DNA of 64,000 nucleotides, taken from the NCBI GenBank assembly GCA_019636735.1, contig JAHBWY010000005.1:92117-156116 (forward strand). Direction: 5' to 3'. Of this stretch, positions 52,451-61,555 are shown in pieces. The notes under the pieces are model-generated. The model made no database searches. It had not been told where the DNA came from and saw nothing but the letters and a program-made list of their open reading frames with translations. Position numbers and translations under genes: made by a program. Within the stretch, counting starts at the first letter, position 1. The number at the start of each line of letters is the position of its first letter. Origin of the DNA: Phycisphaeraceae bacterium (GTDB taxonomy: Bacteria > Planctomycetota > Phycisphaerae > Phycisphaerales > SM1A02).

Positions 52451-53326
52451 TCAATCCACTGGCGGAGGCGCCGGTCGGCCGCCCCGCTCACCGCGCGGAC
52501 CGCGCTCGGGCCGCGGATCACCATCGCGATCGCCACGAGGCCCGCGCTCGGGTCGGGAATCGTCGCCCTCGCCACGCGCGGGCCGAGGGCCACCCGGGGG
52601 CGTGAACCGTCGCATCTCATCGCGCAGCTGAACGCGCTGCTCCGGCGTGAGGATCGTTCGGAATCGCTCGAAGAGGTCGATCTGCGCCATGCGGCGCTCA
52701 CGCTCGACACTGAGTTCCTTCTCAGCGAGCTCACGCAGCTTGGCTCCGCTCGCCTCCCCCGAGGTGAGCGCTTCGAACATGGCTCGACGGGCCTCGCGCG
52801 ATCGCTCGTCGATCGACTGCATCTGGGCGATACGGTCGTCGTGAATCTGCTTGAGCTGCTGGCGCTGCGTCTCGTTCAGGTCGAGGCGTTCGGCGACGCG
52901 CTCAATGCCCATCAGGGGACCGCCGCCGCCGGGGCCCGCCATGAATCCTGCGCCGGAGCCGCCCGGACCGCCGGGACCGCGCACTCCGCCGGGCCCACCT
53001 GGACCCGCTGGACCGCCGGGACCATCGGGCCCGCGCCGACCGCGGCGCTCGCCATCATCACCATCCGCGCCGCGAGCCTGCGCCGCTCGACGCTCCATCC
53101 ACGCGCGGACCGGGCGCTCGCCCTCGCCACGCCACGGCCCACCCTCACGCGGAGGGCGACCGTCGCCGCGAGCTCGCTCGCCGGGTGCCCGTGCGCCAGG
53201 ATCAGCCGGCCCGCCGACGCCATCCTGGCTCGCATAAGCGACGCCAAACAGGACCGCAAGATTGAAGACCACCGAGACGGCGAGAAGTCGATCCCGCCGC
53301 TCACGACCACCATGCACTGCACTCAT
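52451..53326 (-). CDS. Spy/CpxP-like periplasmic protein with Gly/Pro-rich linker
   Basis: A 291-residue exported protein. AAGGAG lies 6 nt before the ATG, and its start overlaps the anti-sigma stop by 4 nt. After a membrane/signal segment (LLAVSVVFNLAVLFGVAYA) comes a Gly-Pro-rich, collagen-like stretch (residues 95-140, GGPAGPGGPGGVRGPGG). The folded part contains two LTxxQ-type motifs: LDLNETQRQQLKQIHDDR and TILTPEQRVQLRDEM, the hallmark of Spy/CpxP/ZraP chaperones. The tail is Pro/Arg/Gly-rich again. It is probably the output or feedback partner of the sigma system upstream. Confidence 0.82.
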   Translation of the reverse strand: MSAVHGGRERRDRLLAVSVVFNLAVLFGVAYASQDGVGGPADPGARAPGERARGDGRPPREGGPWRGEGERPVRAWMERRAAQARGADGDDGERRGRRGPDGPGGPAGPGGPGGVRGPGGPGGSGAGFMAGPGGGGPLMGIERVAERLDLNETQRQQLKQIHDDRIAQMQSIDERSREARRAMFEALTSGEASGAKLRELAEKELSVERERRMAQIDLFERFRTILTPEQRVQLRDEMRRFTPPGGPRPARGEGDDSRPERGPRGDRDGDPRPERGPRGERGGRPAPPPVD

Positions 53327-53973
53327 GATTCGCTCCTTGACTCACCCGACCCGAAGAACTCGAAGGCGTCGAGTTCCTCGAAGAGACCGAAGGTCACCAG
53401 CACCGCGGCGATGTCCATCGAATCGTCGGTGCTCACCGCGCGATTCGATTCCTGACCGACGGTGCCAGCCACCTGCATTGATTCATCTGCGTCGATGTTC
53501 CCCGTGACCGACCTGGCGACGAAGTCACCAGGCGCAACCGTCGCGCGGCCCGCGAGGAGCGGCGCGACTTGCCAGCCGACCACCGCCGCTGCGAGGGATG
53601 CTGCCGCCGCAATCGCGTTCCATGCGCTCCGCGACCGTCGGCCCGCAGCCGGGGACGATCGCGCGGCTGCGCTCACCGTGAACGGCAGCGACTCCGGCGC
53701 CATCAGCGCCTGCGCACGCCGCGCCACGCGCTCCACCAGCGCCCGCTCCTCGACGGACGCCGGGTGGAGCGCGTTGCTTCGATCATCTTCCAACTCCCAT
53801 GCCGCGCCACCGGTGAGAATGGCGCCGCACATGGAGCACTCCGCCACATGAAGCGCCACCGCGCCGGCCCGCTCCTGTTCGAGCGTGCCATCACAGAAGG
53901 CCGCCAGTTCGATCGGATGGGGGCATCCGATTGGTGGCTGCGGGCTGTGCATTGACTTGGGGCGACTCCTCAT
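53323..53973 (-). CDS. Putative anti-sigma factor with zinc-finger-like head
   Basis: A 216-residue protein beginning with an HxxxCxxC-type head (ALHVAECSMCGAIL) at residues 40-53, which in ZAS anti-sigma factors holds zinc and binds the sigma factor. One membrane helix follows (AWNAIAAAASLAAAVVGWQV, about residues 117-137) and the C-terminal part would be periplasmic. GGAG lies 5 nt before the ATG. It is 33 nt downstream of the ECF sigma gene and overlaps the Spy-like gene by 4 nt, so the three form one operon. Confidence 0.82.
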   Translation of the reverse strand: MRSRPKSMHSPQPPIGCPHPIELAAFCDGTLEQERAGAVALHVAECSMCGAILTGGAAWELEDDRSNALHPASVEERALVERVARRAQALMAPESLPFTVSAAARSSPAAGRRSRSAWNAIAAAASLAAAVVGWQVAPLLAGRATVAPGDFVARSVTGNIDADESMQVAGTVGQESNRAVSTDDSMDIAAVLVTFGLFEELDAFEFFGSGESRSES

Positions 53974-54006
53974 GGGGACTCCGTTCTCAGGTATGCGTGC
54001 ATGGGA

Positions 54007-54666
54007 CTAAACATCCCCGGGTCCGGGATCACTCGCGGGATTCCGGGACTCCCCATCGACCCCCAGAAGCCTGCGCAGCCGGGAAACGGCCTTGTGATGG
54101 GCACTGCGAACCGTCTGTTCGGCAACCCCGAGGCGTCGGGCGACTTCCGGCACCGAGCACCCCTCCCGGTGCATCAGCTCGAGAACCCGGCGCTGCTGCT
54201 CGGAGAGCGCGTCAAGGGGCAGGCGCGACACTTCCTCGGTCGCATCGCGCTCAACCGTGTCCCGCGCTGCGGCGATCGAGTCCGCGCAGCCCTCCACTTC
54301 GCCGCCAGCCATCGGCAGACGCTTGCGGCGGAGCTTCTCGATGGCCACGCTTCGAGCAATGACGACGAGGTAGGAGGAGAGCCTCGCTCGCGCCGGATCG
54401 AAGGCTCTCAGGAGCCGCGCGTCGTCCCGCAGCAGGCGCACGAAGACTTCCTGGGCGAGGTCCTCGACCTCGTCCGCTCGACCTCTGCATGCGCGACGAA
54501 TGACAGCCACCACCAGCGGAGCGGCGGCATGGACGAAGAGATCCCACGCGGCGCCATCTCCGGCCACGCAGGCGGCAAGATCGACCTCGTCGAGTGGTTC
54601 CAAGACGACTGCTTCGTTCCGTGGCCTGCGGACCCGAGACCGCAGACATGACGCTACCACGACCAC
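54007..54666 (-). CDS. ECF-type RNA polymerase sigma factor
   Basis: A sigma-70 family ECF factor. Region 2 is recognisable in CRGRADEVEDLAQEVFVRLL followed by RARLSSYLVVIARSVAIEKLR, and region 4 in ALSEQQRRVLELMHREGCSV then VARRLGVAEQTVRSAHHKAV. It would direct transcription of a small regulon, probably including this operon. The start is uncertain: GTG 54666 (219 residues) has GGAG 10 nt upstream; TTG 54603 (198 residues) would begin closer to the first helix. Longer starts overlap the divergent NIF3 gene. Only 33 nt separate it from the NIF3 ATG. Confidence 0.88.
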   Translation of the reverse strand: MVVVASCLRSRVRRPRNEAVVLEPLDEVDLAACVAGDGAAWDLFVHAAAPLVVAVIRRACRGRADEVEDLAQEVFVRLLRDDARLLRAFDPARARLSSYLVVIARSVAIEKLRRKRLPMAGGEVEGCADSIAAARDTVERDATEEVSRLPLDALSEQQRRVLELMHREGCSVPEVARRLGVAEQTVRSAHHKAVSRLRRLLGVDGESRNPASDPGPGDV

Positions 54667-54699
54667 GCGGGCGGCGCTCCGATCGGTACCATCGCGCCC

Positions 54700-55926
54700 A
54701 TGCCGATCCGAAGGAAGCGAACCGTGGCACGGGGCGCTGGAACTGTCGCTTCGCTGCTTGAAGCCGTCCAACGCATCAGTCCCCTCCGTCTTGCGGCGGA
54801 GTGGGACAATGTGGGACTCCTCATTGGCGATCCTCGCTCCCCCGTGCGGAAGGTGGTCCTCACCATCGACCTGACCGAGGCCGTCATCGGCGATGCCGCG
54901 GCCACCAGAGGAAGTGAGACGGCCGTGATCGCCTATCACCCGCCCATCTTCGAGCCGCTTCGCCGAGTGGCCGGGCCTGATCCGCGCGGCGCCTTGATCC
55001 TGCGCGCCGCGCGATCGCTCGCCGCGGTGATCTCTCCACACACCGCCCTTGATGCCGTCGCCGATGGCGTCACCGACTGGCTCTCGCTGGGTGTCGGCGA
55101 AGGTGCGCTCCTGCCGATTGAAGCGGCGGAGTCCTTGCCATCGGGTGAGAGCCGCATGGTTGTGACCAAGGCGCCATCGGCCGCTGTCGATCGAATCCGC
55201 GATGCGATGAGCCTCGCGGGCGCCGGGCGAATCGGCGAGTACTCCCGCTGCGCGTTCGAAGTTCGCGGCACGGGCTCCTTTGAAGGCGATGCCACGAGCA
55301 ACCCGCGCGTCGGGTCGCGCGGGCGCCTCGAGCGCGTCGAGGAGTCGAGGCTGGAGATGGTCTCATCGGCCGCGGCCTTGCCCGGTGTCATCGCCGCGCT
55401 GCGCGCAGCCCATCCCTACGAAGAGCCGCCCATCGAGATCTTCTCGCTGGCCGCACGACCTTCGTTGCGGGAGGGCCATGGTCGAGTGCTCGAGATGACC
55501 ACCGCTCGCACGACCGACGAGATCGGCATGCGACTCGCTCGGCACCTGCGCGTGGCGCCCGCCGCCATCGAGGTGATTCGAGCCGATCGCCCGGGCGACC
55601 ATCGACGCCTGAGACTTGGAACCCGATCGAAGTCCGCACGAGCGAACCGGCTCGAGCATCGGCGCGTGGGCCTCTGCCCGGGCTCCGGGGGATCGCTCGT
55701 TCCTCGCGCGATTGACTTGGGCTGCACGCTCTTCGTGACTGGCGAGATGAAGCACCATGAGCGCCTCGAAGCCGTCGCGCGGGGCTGCGATGTCATACTT
55801 GCCGGACACACGGAGACGGAGCGAGGCTTCCTGCCGCACTACCGAACGAGGTTGCAGCGCCTGGTTCCCGGGCTCGCGGTCTCCGTCGCCCCGCGCGATG
55901 CCCCGCCTGCGTCGCGCCTTCGTTGA
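54700..55926 (+). CDS. NIF3-like dinuclear metal-centre protein
   Basis: A 408-residue NIF3/YbgI family protein that forms hexameric rings with two metals per site. Family blocks: EWDNVGLLIGDP, VIAYHPPIFEPLRRV, ISPHTALDAVADGVTDWL, an inserted PII/CutA-like domain (about 140-275, including HPYEEPPIEIF), VGLCPGSGGSLVPRAIDLG and FVTGEMKHHERLEAVARG with VILAGHTETERG. The metal-binding His and Glu are in these last blocks. The function is often annotated GTP cyclohydrolase I type 2, but it is not established. TACCAT (54687-54692) lies 7 nt before the ATG and there is no Shine-Dalgarno. Confidence 0.88.
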   Translation: MPIRRKRTVARGAGTVASLLEAVQRISPLRLAAEWDNVGLLIGDPRSPVRKVVLTIDLTEAVIGDAAATRGSETAVIAYHPPIFEPLRRVAGPDPRGALILRAARSLAAVISPHTALDAVADGVTDWLSLGVGEGALLPIEAAESLPSGESRMVVTKAPSAAVDRIRDAMSLAGAGRIGEYSRCAFEVRGTGSFEGDATSNPRVGSRGRLERVEESRLEMVSSAAALPGVIAALRAAHPYEEPPIEIFSLAARPSLREGHGRVLEMTTARTTDEIGMRLARHLRVAPAAIEVIRADRPGDHRRLRLGTRSKSARANRLEHRRVGLCPGSGGSLVPRAIDLGCTLFVTGEMKHHERLEAVARGCDVILAGHTETERGFLPHYRTRLQRLVPGLAVSVAPRDAPPASRLR

Positions 55927-55954
55927 GCGCTTGAAGAGCGCTGCATCGTGCGCC

Positions 55955-56950
55955 CTACGCCTTCGTCATCGCCGGATCGCGCGCGAGCATTGCGGCGCCG
56001 AGAATGCCCGCGTCATCCTCGAGCGTGCTTGCCACCATGTTCACCTGCCGGAGCGACTGGGGGAAGACATGCTCTTCGAAGGAGTCGCGCACGCGCGCGA
56101 TCCAAGTCTTGCCAAGCGCTTCCGTCACGCCGCCCCCGAGGATCACCGTGGGAATCGAGAGCAAGGTGACGGCATTGGCAATCGCCACGCCAAGGAGATC
56201 GGCGGCGCCATCGACCACGCGGCGGACGAGCGCATCGCCCTTCGCATAGCACTCGGCGATCACGCTCGAACCGATCGCGCGATCAAGCGGTTCGCGCCCA
56301 TTCTTCGACTGAATGAACTCGTGCAGCATGGAGTTCGGATAGAAGCCGAGCAAGGTCTCCATGGCGCGGACCATGGCCGTGCGCGAGCAATGCTCCTCGA
56401 CACTGCGCCGCCCGGGCGAGTTGATCGGCAGCAGGATGGAGTTGCCGATCTCTCCCGCCGTCGAGAGCGGTCCGCGCCACAGCTTGCCGTTCAGCACAAG
56501 CCCGCCGCCGATGCCGGTGCCCACCCACACCGCGAGCATGTCGCCGCGCCCGCGGCCTGCGCCATGCACATGCTCGCCCCACGCCGCCACATTCACATCG
56601 TTGTCCACCACCACCGGCCGGGCGAGGCGCTTCGAGAGGATGTCCCGCAGAGGCACATTCTTCCACCCGAGATTGCCCGCATTCAGCATCACGCCCCGCG
56701 CCATGTCGATCGCACTCGGCGCCCCGACGCCGACGGCCGCGAGTTGACTGCGCGAAAGCCCCGCCTCGGAGGTTGCACGATCGATCGCTTCGACCAGCCG
56801 CGCAATCACCGACTCCTTGCCATCCACCGCCTTCGTCTTGCGCTTGCAGCGCCCGATGACCTTGCCCCGGTCATCGACGATGCCGACATTCATGTTCGTG
56901 CCGCCGAGATCGATCCCGGCCACGGGTCCCTTGCGAGCTCGCTCCGTCAT
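55955..56950 (-). CDS. ROK-family sugar kinase (glucokinase-like), zinc motif absent
   Basis: A 331-residue ROK kinase. The ATP-binding start GIDLGGTNMNVGIVDD, the substrate/catalytic Asp in VVVDNDVNVAAWGEH and VWVGTGIGGGLVLNG with STAGEIGN are clear. It probably phosphorylates glucose or N-acetyl sugars. In most ROK proteins a CxCGxxGCxE zinc site follows the HE/GE motif; here the corresponding stretch is SPGRRSVEEHCSRTAM with a single Cys, so the site is lost. It overlaps the RND permease gene by 4 nt, an unexpected coupling. Confidence 0.88.
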   Translation of the reverse strand: MTERARKGPVAGIDLGGTNMNVGIVDDRGKVIGRCKRKTKAVDGKESVIARLVEAIDRATSEAGLSRSQLAAVGVGAPSAIDMARGVMLNAGNLGWKNVPLRDILSKRLARPVVVDNDVNVAAWGEHVHGAGRGRGDMLAVWVGTGIGGGLVLNGKLWRGPLSTAGEIGNSILLPINSPGRRSVEEHCSRTAMVRAMETLLGFYPNSMLHEFIQSKNGREPLDRAIGSSVIAECYAKGDALVRRVVDGAADLLGVAIANAVTLLSIPTVILGGGVTEALGKTWIARVRDSFEEHVFPQSLRQVNMVASTLEDDAGILGAAMLARDPAMTKA

Positions 56951-59900
56951 GGTGGAGAAGATACGCCGAGCAGCCGCGCCGGAAGTTTCCTGATGTCATC
57001 GAAGATCATGAGAATCGCGGGAAGAAGCAGCAGCGTCAGGAAGGCGGAACTGATCAATCCGCCGCAGAGACTGATGGCCATCGGGATGAGGAACCGCGCC
57101 TGGAAGCTCGTCTCGAGGATGAGCGGCGAAAGACCGAGGACCGTTGTGGTCGTCGTCAGCAGAATCGGTCGCAGGCGCTTGCGTCCCGCCTGGATGAGCG
57201 CGTCCTGAAGGGAGAGCCCGTCGCGCCTCCCGGCGTTCGCGAAGTCGACGAGGATCAGCGAGTTGTTCACCACGACTCCCGCCAGCGCCACGAAACCGAT
57301 GATGCTCAGGAAGGTGAGATCGAAGCCGAGGAAGAGGTGCCCCCACACCACCCCGATGATGCCGAAGGGAATGGCCATCATGACGGCGAACGGCTGCACA
57401 TAGCTTGAGAAGAGCCACGCGAGGATGACATAGATCATCGCGAACGCCGCCATCGCCGCTGATGGCAGCGTCGAGAATGCTTCGTTCAGGTCCTTCTGGC
57501 GGCCACCATCCCGCACCCGCACCTCGGGGTGAGCGGCGAGGATCTCGGCGATCTGCGGCCGCAGTTCACGCATGATCTCCTCGGGGCTGACGCCGGTGAT
57601 GCAATCCGCAGTCACGGTCACCGTGCGCTCGCGATCGATGCGACGAATGGCCGCAAATCCCGTGGCGCGACGCACCTCGGCAATTTCCTTCAGAGGCACG
57701 CGCTGACCCGTGGGGCTGATGAGCCAAAGGTCCTGCACCATCGCGGCGCGACGCCGACTGTTCTCATCAAGTCGGACGCGGACATCAATGTCCTCGCGCT
57801 CCGCCGAATAGACATGGGCGTCCAATCCGAAGAGTGAGCCGCGGAGTTGACGCGCGACCTCGGCGGGAGTGAACCCCAGCGCCGCCGCCGCGGGCCGAAT
57901 GGAGACGCGCAGCTCGGGCTGCGAGGCGAAGCTGTCATCGGCGATGTCCTGAACGCCGGTGAACGCGGTGAGCCGCAGCTTGATGGCATCGGCGACAGCG
58001 CGCACCTCGCCGGAATCCTCGCTGCGCACCTCCAGCGTGATGTCGGCGCCGCCCGGCCCGCCGGAGATCTCCGTGAATCTGAATGACTCCGTCTCATCGA
58101 CGCTGCCGAGGGCCGTGCGAATCGCGTCGATCACCTCGCTCGAGCGGCGCTCGCGCGACTCAACCGGTGTCAGCTCCAGAAAGATCTGTCCCACATGACT
58201 CGCCGCATCTTCGGCGAGAGAAGTCTCGAAGTTCGTGCGCACGCCGACCTGCGCGATGACCGCCTTCACTTCGGGCTGGCCCTGCGCTGCAATCTCCACG
58301 CGGCGAGCGAACGCGCGCGTCTGCTCGATGCTCGAGCCCATGGGGAGGCGGAAGTCGACCACCATGTTCTCCGAGTCGTCGGCGGGCAGGAAGGTGAAGG
58401 TCACTCGACCTCCCGCGACCATGGCGAGGCTGATCATCGAGAGCGCGATCGCCGCCGCGGTGGTGACATAGCGGTGGCGGACGCACTGTTCGACCAGCGT
58501 CCCGTAGAAGCCGATCAACCGCGGCCAACCGATCGACTCACGCCAGCGCGTCCAGCGACCGAGCAGACGATCGATTCGCGCCCCACGACCTTCCGCCATG
58601 TGTTGAAGGCCCGACGCCATGTGCCGCGGAAGCATGGTGGTTGCCTCAAGCACGCTCATGGCGAGCGCAATCGCCACGACCCACGGCAGGGCTCCCAGCA
58701 TCTCCCCGATGCGGCCCTTCACCATCGCCAGCGGAAGGAAGGCGACGATGGTGGTCGAGACGCTGCCGACGATCGGCCAGAAGACTCGCCGCGTTCCATG
58801 TTCGGCGGCATCCTCGGGCGAGGCTCCTTCCCGATAGGTGCGCTCGATGTTCTCGCTCACCACGATGGCGTCATCGGCCAGCATGCCGAGCACCACCAAC
58901 AGGCCGAACATGGTGAGCAGGTTGAGGGTCACATTCGCGAGCTGCATGCCCAGAAGCGTGCCGCCGACGGCCACGCCGATTCCGACCATGACCCAGAAGG
59001 CCGCGCGCCACTGGATGCCCAGCATGAGGCAGATGAAGACGAGCGCCGCACCCTGGAGCGCATTACGAGTGAGCAGCTCGAGGCGCCCCTCGATGATGCG
59101 AGCGAGTTCATTGTGCGTGGTCAGCTCTCCGGGCAGTGGCTCCTGCACGGCGCGGCCGGCCTCGTAGCCGATTCTTCGAGGGCTCCCGCGCGCCCAGTCG
59201 CCAAACCCGGCCGTGAGCGGCTCGCCTCGGCGACCAGCCACATAGCCGCGGACAAGTTCGGCGATGCGGATCGCGTCCTCGTTCCCGACCTTGAAGACGA
59301 TGAGCCCCGCCGCAGGCCGCCCGTTGAAGCGATAGTCGTAGTCGATGTCGACAAAGTCCTCGCGCACGCGCGCGACATCGCCCACGCGGACCATGCTGCC
59401 GTCAGGGTCGGCCTTGAGGACGATCTGTTGAATCGTCGCCGCCCGCTCCTCGGCACCGATCGTGCGCACATTGAGATCGCCATCGGGCGTGCGAATGCGG
59501 CCGCCGGGAATCTTTCGCATCCACGCGTTCACCGCATCGGCTACGCGCGTGATGGGAATGCCATGCTGGATGAGCTTGCCTTGGTCGCAATCAATGCGGA
59601 TTTCGTAGTCGCGCACGCCCGAGACGCGCACCTGCCCCATGCCCGGCAGCGCCCGAAGGTCATCAGCGATCCGACGCATGCCCCTCTTCAGGGCCTCTTC
59701 GCCCACTTCGCCCGAGAGCGCGAGCTGGATCACCGGTAGGTTCGGTTCGAACTCCGAGACGGTGATCCGGTCGGCCTCTTCAGGAAGATCCTGAAGCGCC
59801 GCGATGGCACTTCGGATGTCATCGACGCGCTTGCGCAGGTCGGCACCGTCGATGAACTTGATGACGACGCTGCCGCCGTTCTCGAAGACCGTCGTCTCGA

Positions 59901-60138
59901 TGCGATCGACTTCCTCGATGTCCGCGAGGGCATCCTCGACCTTGCGCGCAATCGACTCCTCGACCTCTTCGGGCGTGGCCCCGGGATAGGGCATGGCGAC
60001 GCGCGCCATGTCCGGTTCAAGCTCGGGGAAGAACTCGCGGCGAATGGTCAGCGCCGACCAGAGGCCGCCGATCACCAGCGTCGCGGTCATCAACCCGACG
60101 GGCACGGGGCGCCGCGCGAAGAAGCCAATGACATTCAC
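56947..60138 (-). CDS. RND-family efflux permease
   Basis: A 1063-residue inner-membrane pump protein of the RND superfamily. The N-terminal helix (PVGLMTATLVIGGLWSALTI) is followed by the docking/porter loop (FFPELEPDMARVAMPYPGAT), a TM4 proton-relay Asp pair in LVVLGMLADDAIVVSENIER, and a second TM bundle ending VVVNNSLILVDFANAGRR. The start is GTG 60138, fixed by GTGA overlap with the MFP stop; the longer frame to 60267 lies inside the MFP gene. It pairs with the MFP subunit. An outer-membrane channel is not in the window. Confidence 0.93.
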   Translation of the reverse strand: MNVIGFFARRPVPVGLMTATLVIGGLWSALTIRREFFPELEPDMARVAMPYPGATPEEVEESIARKVEDALADIEEVDRIETTVFENGGSVVIKFIDGADLRKRVDDIRSAIAALQDLPEEADRITVSEFEPNLPVIQLALSGEVGEEALKRGMRRIADDLRALPGMGQVRVSGVRDYEIRIDCDQGKLIQHGIPITRVADAVNAWMRKIPGGRIRTPDGDLNVRTIGAEERAATIQQIVLKADPDGSMVRVGDVARVREDFVDIDYDYRFNGRPAAGLIVFKVGNEDAIRIAELVRGYVAGRRGEPLTAGFGDWARGSPRRIGYEAGRAVQEPLPGELTTHNELARIIEGRLELLTRNALQGAALVFICLMLGIQWRAAFWVMVGIGVAVGGTLLGMQLANVTLNLLTMFGLLVVLGMLADDAIVVSENIERTYREGASPEDAAEHGTRRVFWPIVGSVSTTIVAFLPLAMVKGRIGEMLGALPWVVAIALAMSVLEATTMLPRHMASGLQHMAEGRGARIDRLLGRWTRWRESIGWPRLIGFYGTLVEQCVRHRYVTTAAAIALSMISLAMVAGGRVTFTFLPADDSENMVVDFRLPMGSSIEQTRAFARRVEIAAQGQPEVKAVIAQVGVRTNFETSLAEDAASHVGQIFLELTPVESRERRSSEVIDAIRTALGSVDETESFRFTEISGGPGGADITLEVRSEDSGEVRAVADAIKLRLTAFTGVQDIADDSFASQPELRVSIRPAAAALGFTPAEVARQLRGSLFGLDAHVYSAEREDIDVRVRLDENSRRRAAMVQDLWLISPTGQRVPLKEIAEVRRATGFAAIRRIDRERTVTVTADCITGVSPEEIMRELRPQIAEILAAHPEVRVRDGGRQKDLNEAFSTLPSAAMAAFAMIYVILAWLFSSYVQPFAVMMAIPFGIIGVVWGHLFLGFDLTFLSIIGFVALAGVVVNNSLILVDFANAGRRDGLSLQDALIQAGRKRLRPILLTTTTTVLGLSPLILETSFQARFLIPMAISLCGGLISSAFLTLLLLPAILMIFDDIRKLPARLLGVSSPP

Positions 60139-61457
60139 GGCGCGGGCTCCGGGCGCCGACCCGCCGAGGGGGCGACCGCCTCGATGCGCCCTCCGTCGGG
60201 AAGCACCCGGGCGGCGTCGAGTACCACCACGCTTCCGGGAGGCGGTCCACTGCGAAGGGCGACCCACTCCCGATCGGAGACCTCGGCGCCGGGAAACGGT
60301 CCGCTGACGGGGAACGCTTCCTGGATGTCGACATGCTGCACGCGTCCATCGTTGACGATGAAGACTCGATCCGCACGAATCGCGCGACGGGGCACCACCG
60401 TGAGACGCTCGCGCTGCGAACTGGTCACGATGCCCTCGATGAACATGCCCGGCGCAATCGCATCAAAGGCGAAGGGATCCTGCACCCGCTCCGCCCACAC
60501 GGTAAAGGTGCGGTTGCGCTGATCGTCCTCGGGGGCGATGCGCGAGACCTCGGCGCGCCACTTCATCTCCCGTCGATCGGTGCTCCGGAACTCAACCTCG
60601 TCGCCCACGCGCACCAAAGGCCTGACGCCTGCGGGAAGTTGCAGCGGCACCTCGATCCGCGTCGAGTCGATCACACGAGCGACAAGATCGCCCGCTCGAA
60701 CCATCTCACCAGGCTTGAGGTCGAAACGCTGGATGATGCCGCCGACGGGACTTTCGATGCGACAGCGGTCGACATCAGTCACGGCTTGAAGTCGCAGCGC
60801 CTCTTGCGCTCCGCGCTGCGCCTCGAGAAGCCCGCGGCGAGCCGGGATTGCCGCGAGGCGCTCCCGAAGGATGACCGTCGATCGCTCCGCCGCGAGCACC
60901 GCCTGCCGGGCCCGATCGACTTCACGCTCCCGTGCGGCGCCTGCGTCGCTCGCCGACCGCACGCGATCGAGGTCCGCCTTCGCGAGTGCGGCGTCCTCTT
61001 CCGCGAGCGCGACCTGCTTGACCAGCGACGCCTCCTCGGTGGCCAATTGCAGGAGTTGGGCATCGAGCATGGCAATCTGCTGCGTCGCCGATTCGAGTTG
61101 CCTGAGCGCATCCTGCGGATCAAGTTCGACCAGCACCTGACCTGCGGAGACCGGCGCTCCCGCGAGGATCGAGTCGGGCACATGAAGCACCGTCGACGAG
61201 ATTCGACTGGGCACATCGGCGCGGGTGAAGGCGGCAGCGACGCCAAAGCCCTGAAAGCTCGGCTGCACCTCGATCGCGTCGAGGTGAATCACCACCGCGC
61301 GCGGCACGATCGCGTCGAGCCCCTTCTGCTCAGGTCGGGAACGGGTCGCCACGAGCATCGCCGAGATGGCGCCGCCCACCAGCAGAACGCCCGCCGCCAG
61401 ACCAAGGGCGGTGAGCTTCGACCGAGTGAGGAGCGGAGGCGCCATGGAAGGAATCAT
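60135..61457 (-). CDS. RND efflux membrane-fusion subunit (HlyD/AcrA type)
   Basis: A periplasmic adaptor of about 440 residues. One membrane anchor (ALGLAAGVLLVGGAISAMLV) is followed by a lipoyl-type half (VSAGQVLVELDPQDALRQLE), a long coiled-coil hairpin (residues about 110-215, rich in AEEDAALAKADLDR), the second lipoyl half (RIESPVGGIIQRFDLKPGEM) and a beta-barrel (PFAFDAIAPGMFIEG). It should link the RND pump to an outer-membrane channel. ATG 61457 is given; GTG 61463 and ATG 61445 are alternatives and none has a clear Shine-Dalgarno. The stop overlaps the RND start by 4 nt. Divergent from gatC. Confidence 0.9.
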   Translation of the reverse strand: MIPSMAPPLLTRSKLTALGLAAGVLLVGGAISAMLVATRSRPEQKGLDAIVPRAVVIHLDAIEVQPSFQGFGVAAAFTRADVPSRISSTVLHVPDSILAGAPVSAGQVLVELDPQDALRQLESATQQIAMLDAQLLQLATEEASLVKQVALAEEDAALAKADLDRVRSASDAGAAREREVDRARQAVLAAERSTVILRERLAAIPARRGLLEAQRGAQEALRLQAVTDVDRCRIESPVGGIIQRFDLKPGEMVRAGDLVARVIDSTRIEVPLQLPAGVRPLVRVGDEVEFRSTDRREMKWRAEVSRIAPEDDQRNRTFTVWAERVQDPFAFDAIAPGMFIEGIVTSSQRERLTVVPRRAIRADRVFIVNDGRVQHVDIQEAFPVSGPFPGAEVSDREWVALRSGPPPGSVVVLDAARVLPDGGRIEAVAPSAGRRPEPAP

Positions 61458-61555
61458 TCGCACGAACGGGGCGGATGGCTTCGATCATTCCGCGCCCACG
61501 CTCGGGAGGGTGTCGCAAGCCGGGCGACGCCCTTGTGAAGGCTACACTCGACGCC

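Noticed and set aside
52930..53050. Repetitive GGXCC-type tract that might suggest a CRISPR or satellite array
   Set aside because: It is the Gly-Pro codon run of the Spy-like protein; there are no fixed repeats separated by unique spacers.
58195..59739. Plus-strand 514-residue frame opposite the RND permease
   Set aside because: His/Asp/Arg-rich antisense shadow of a transporter gene.
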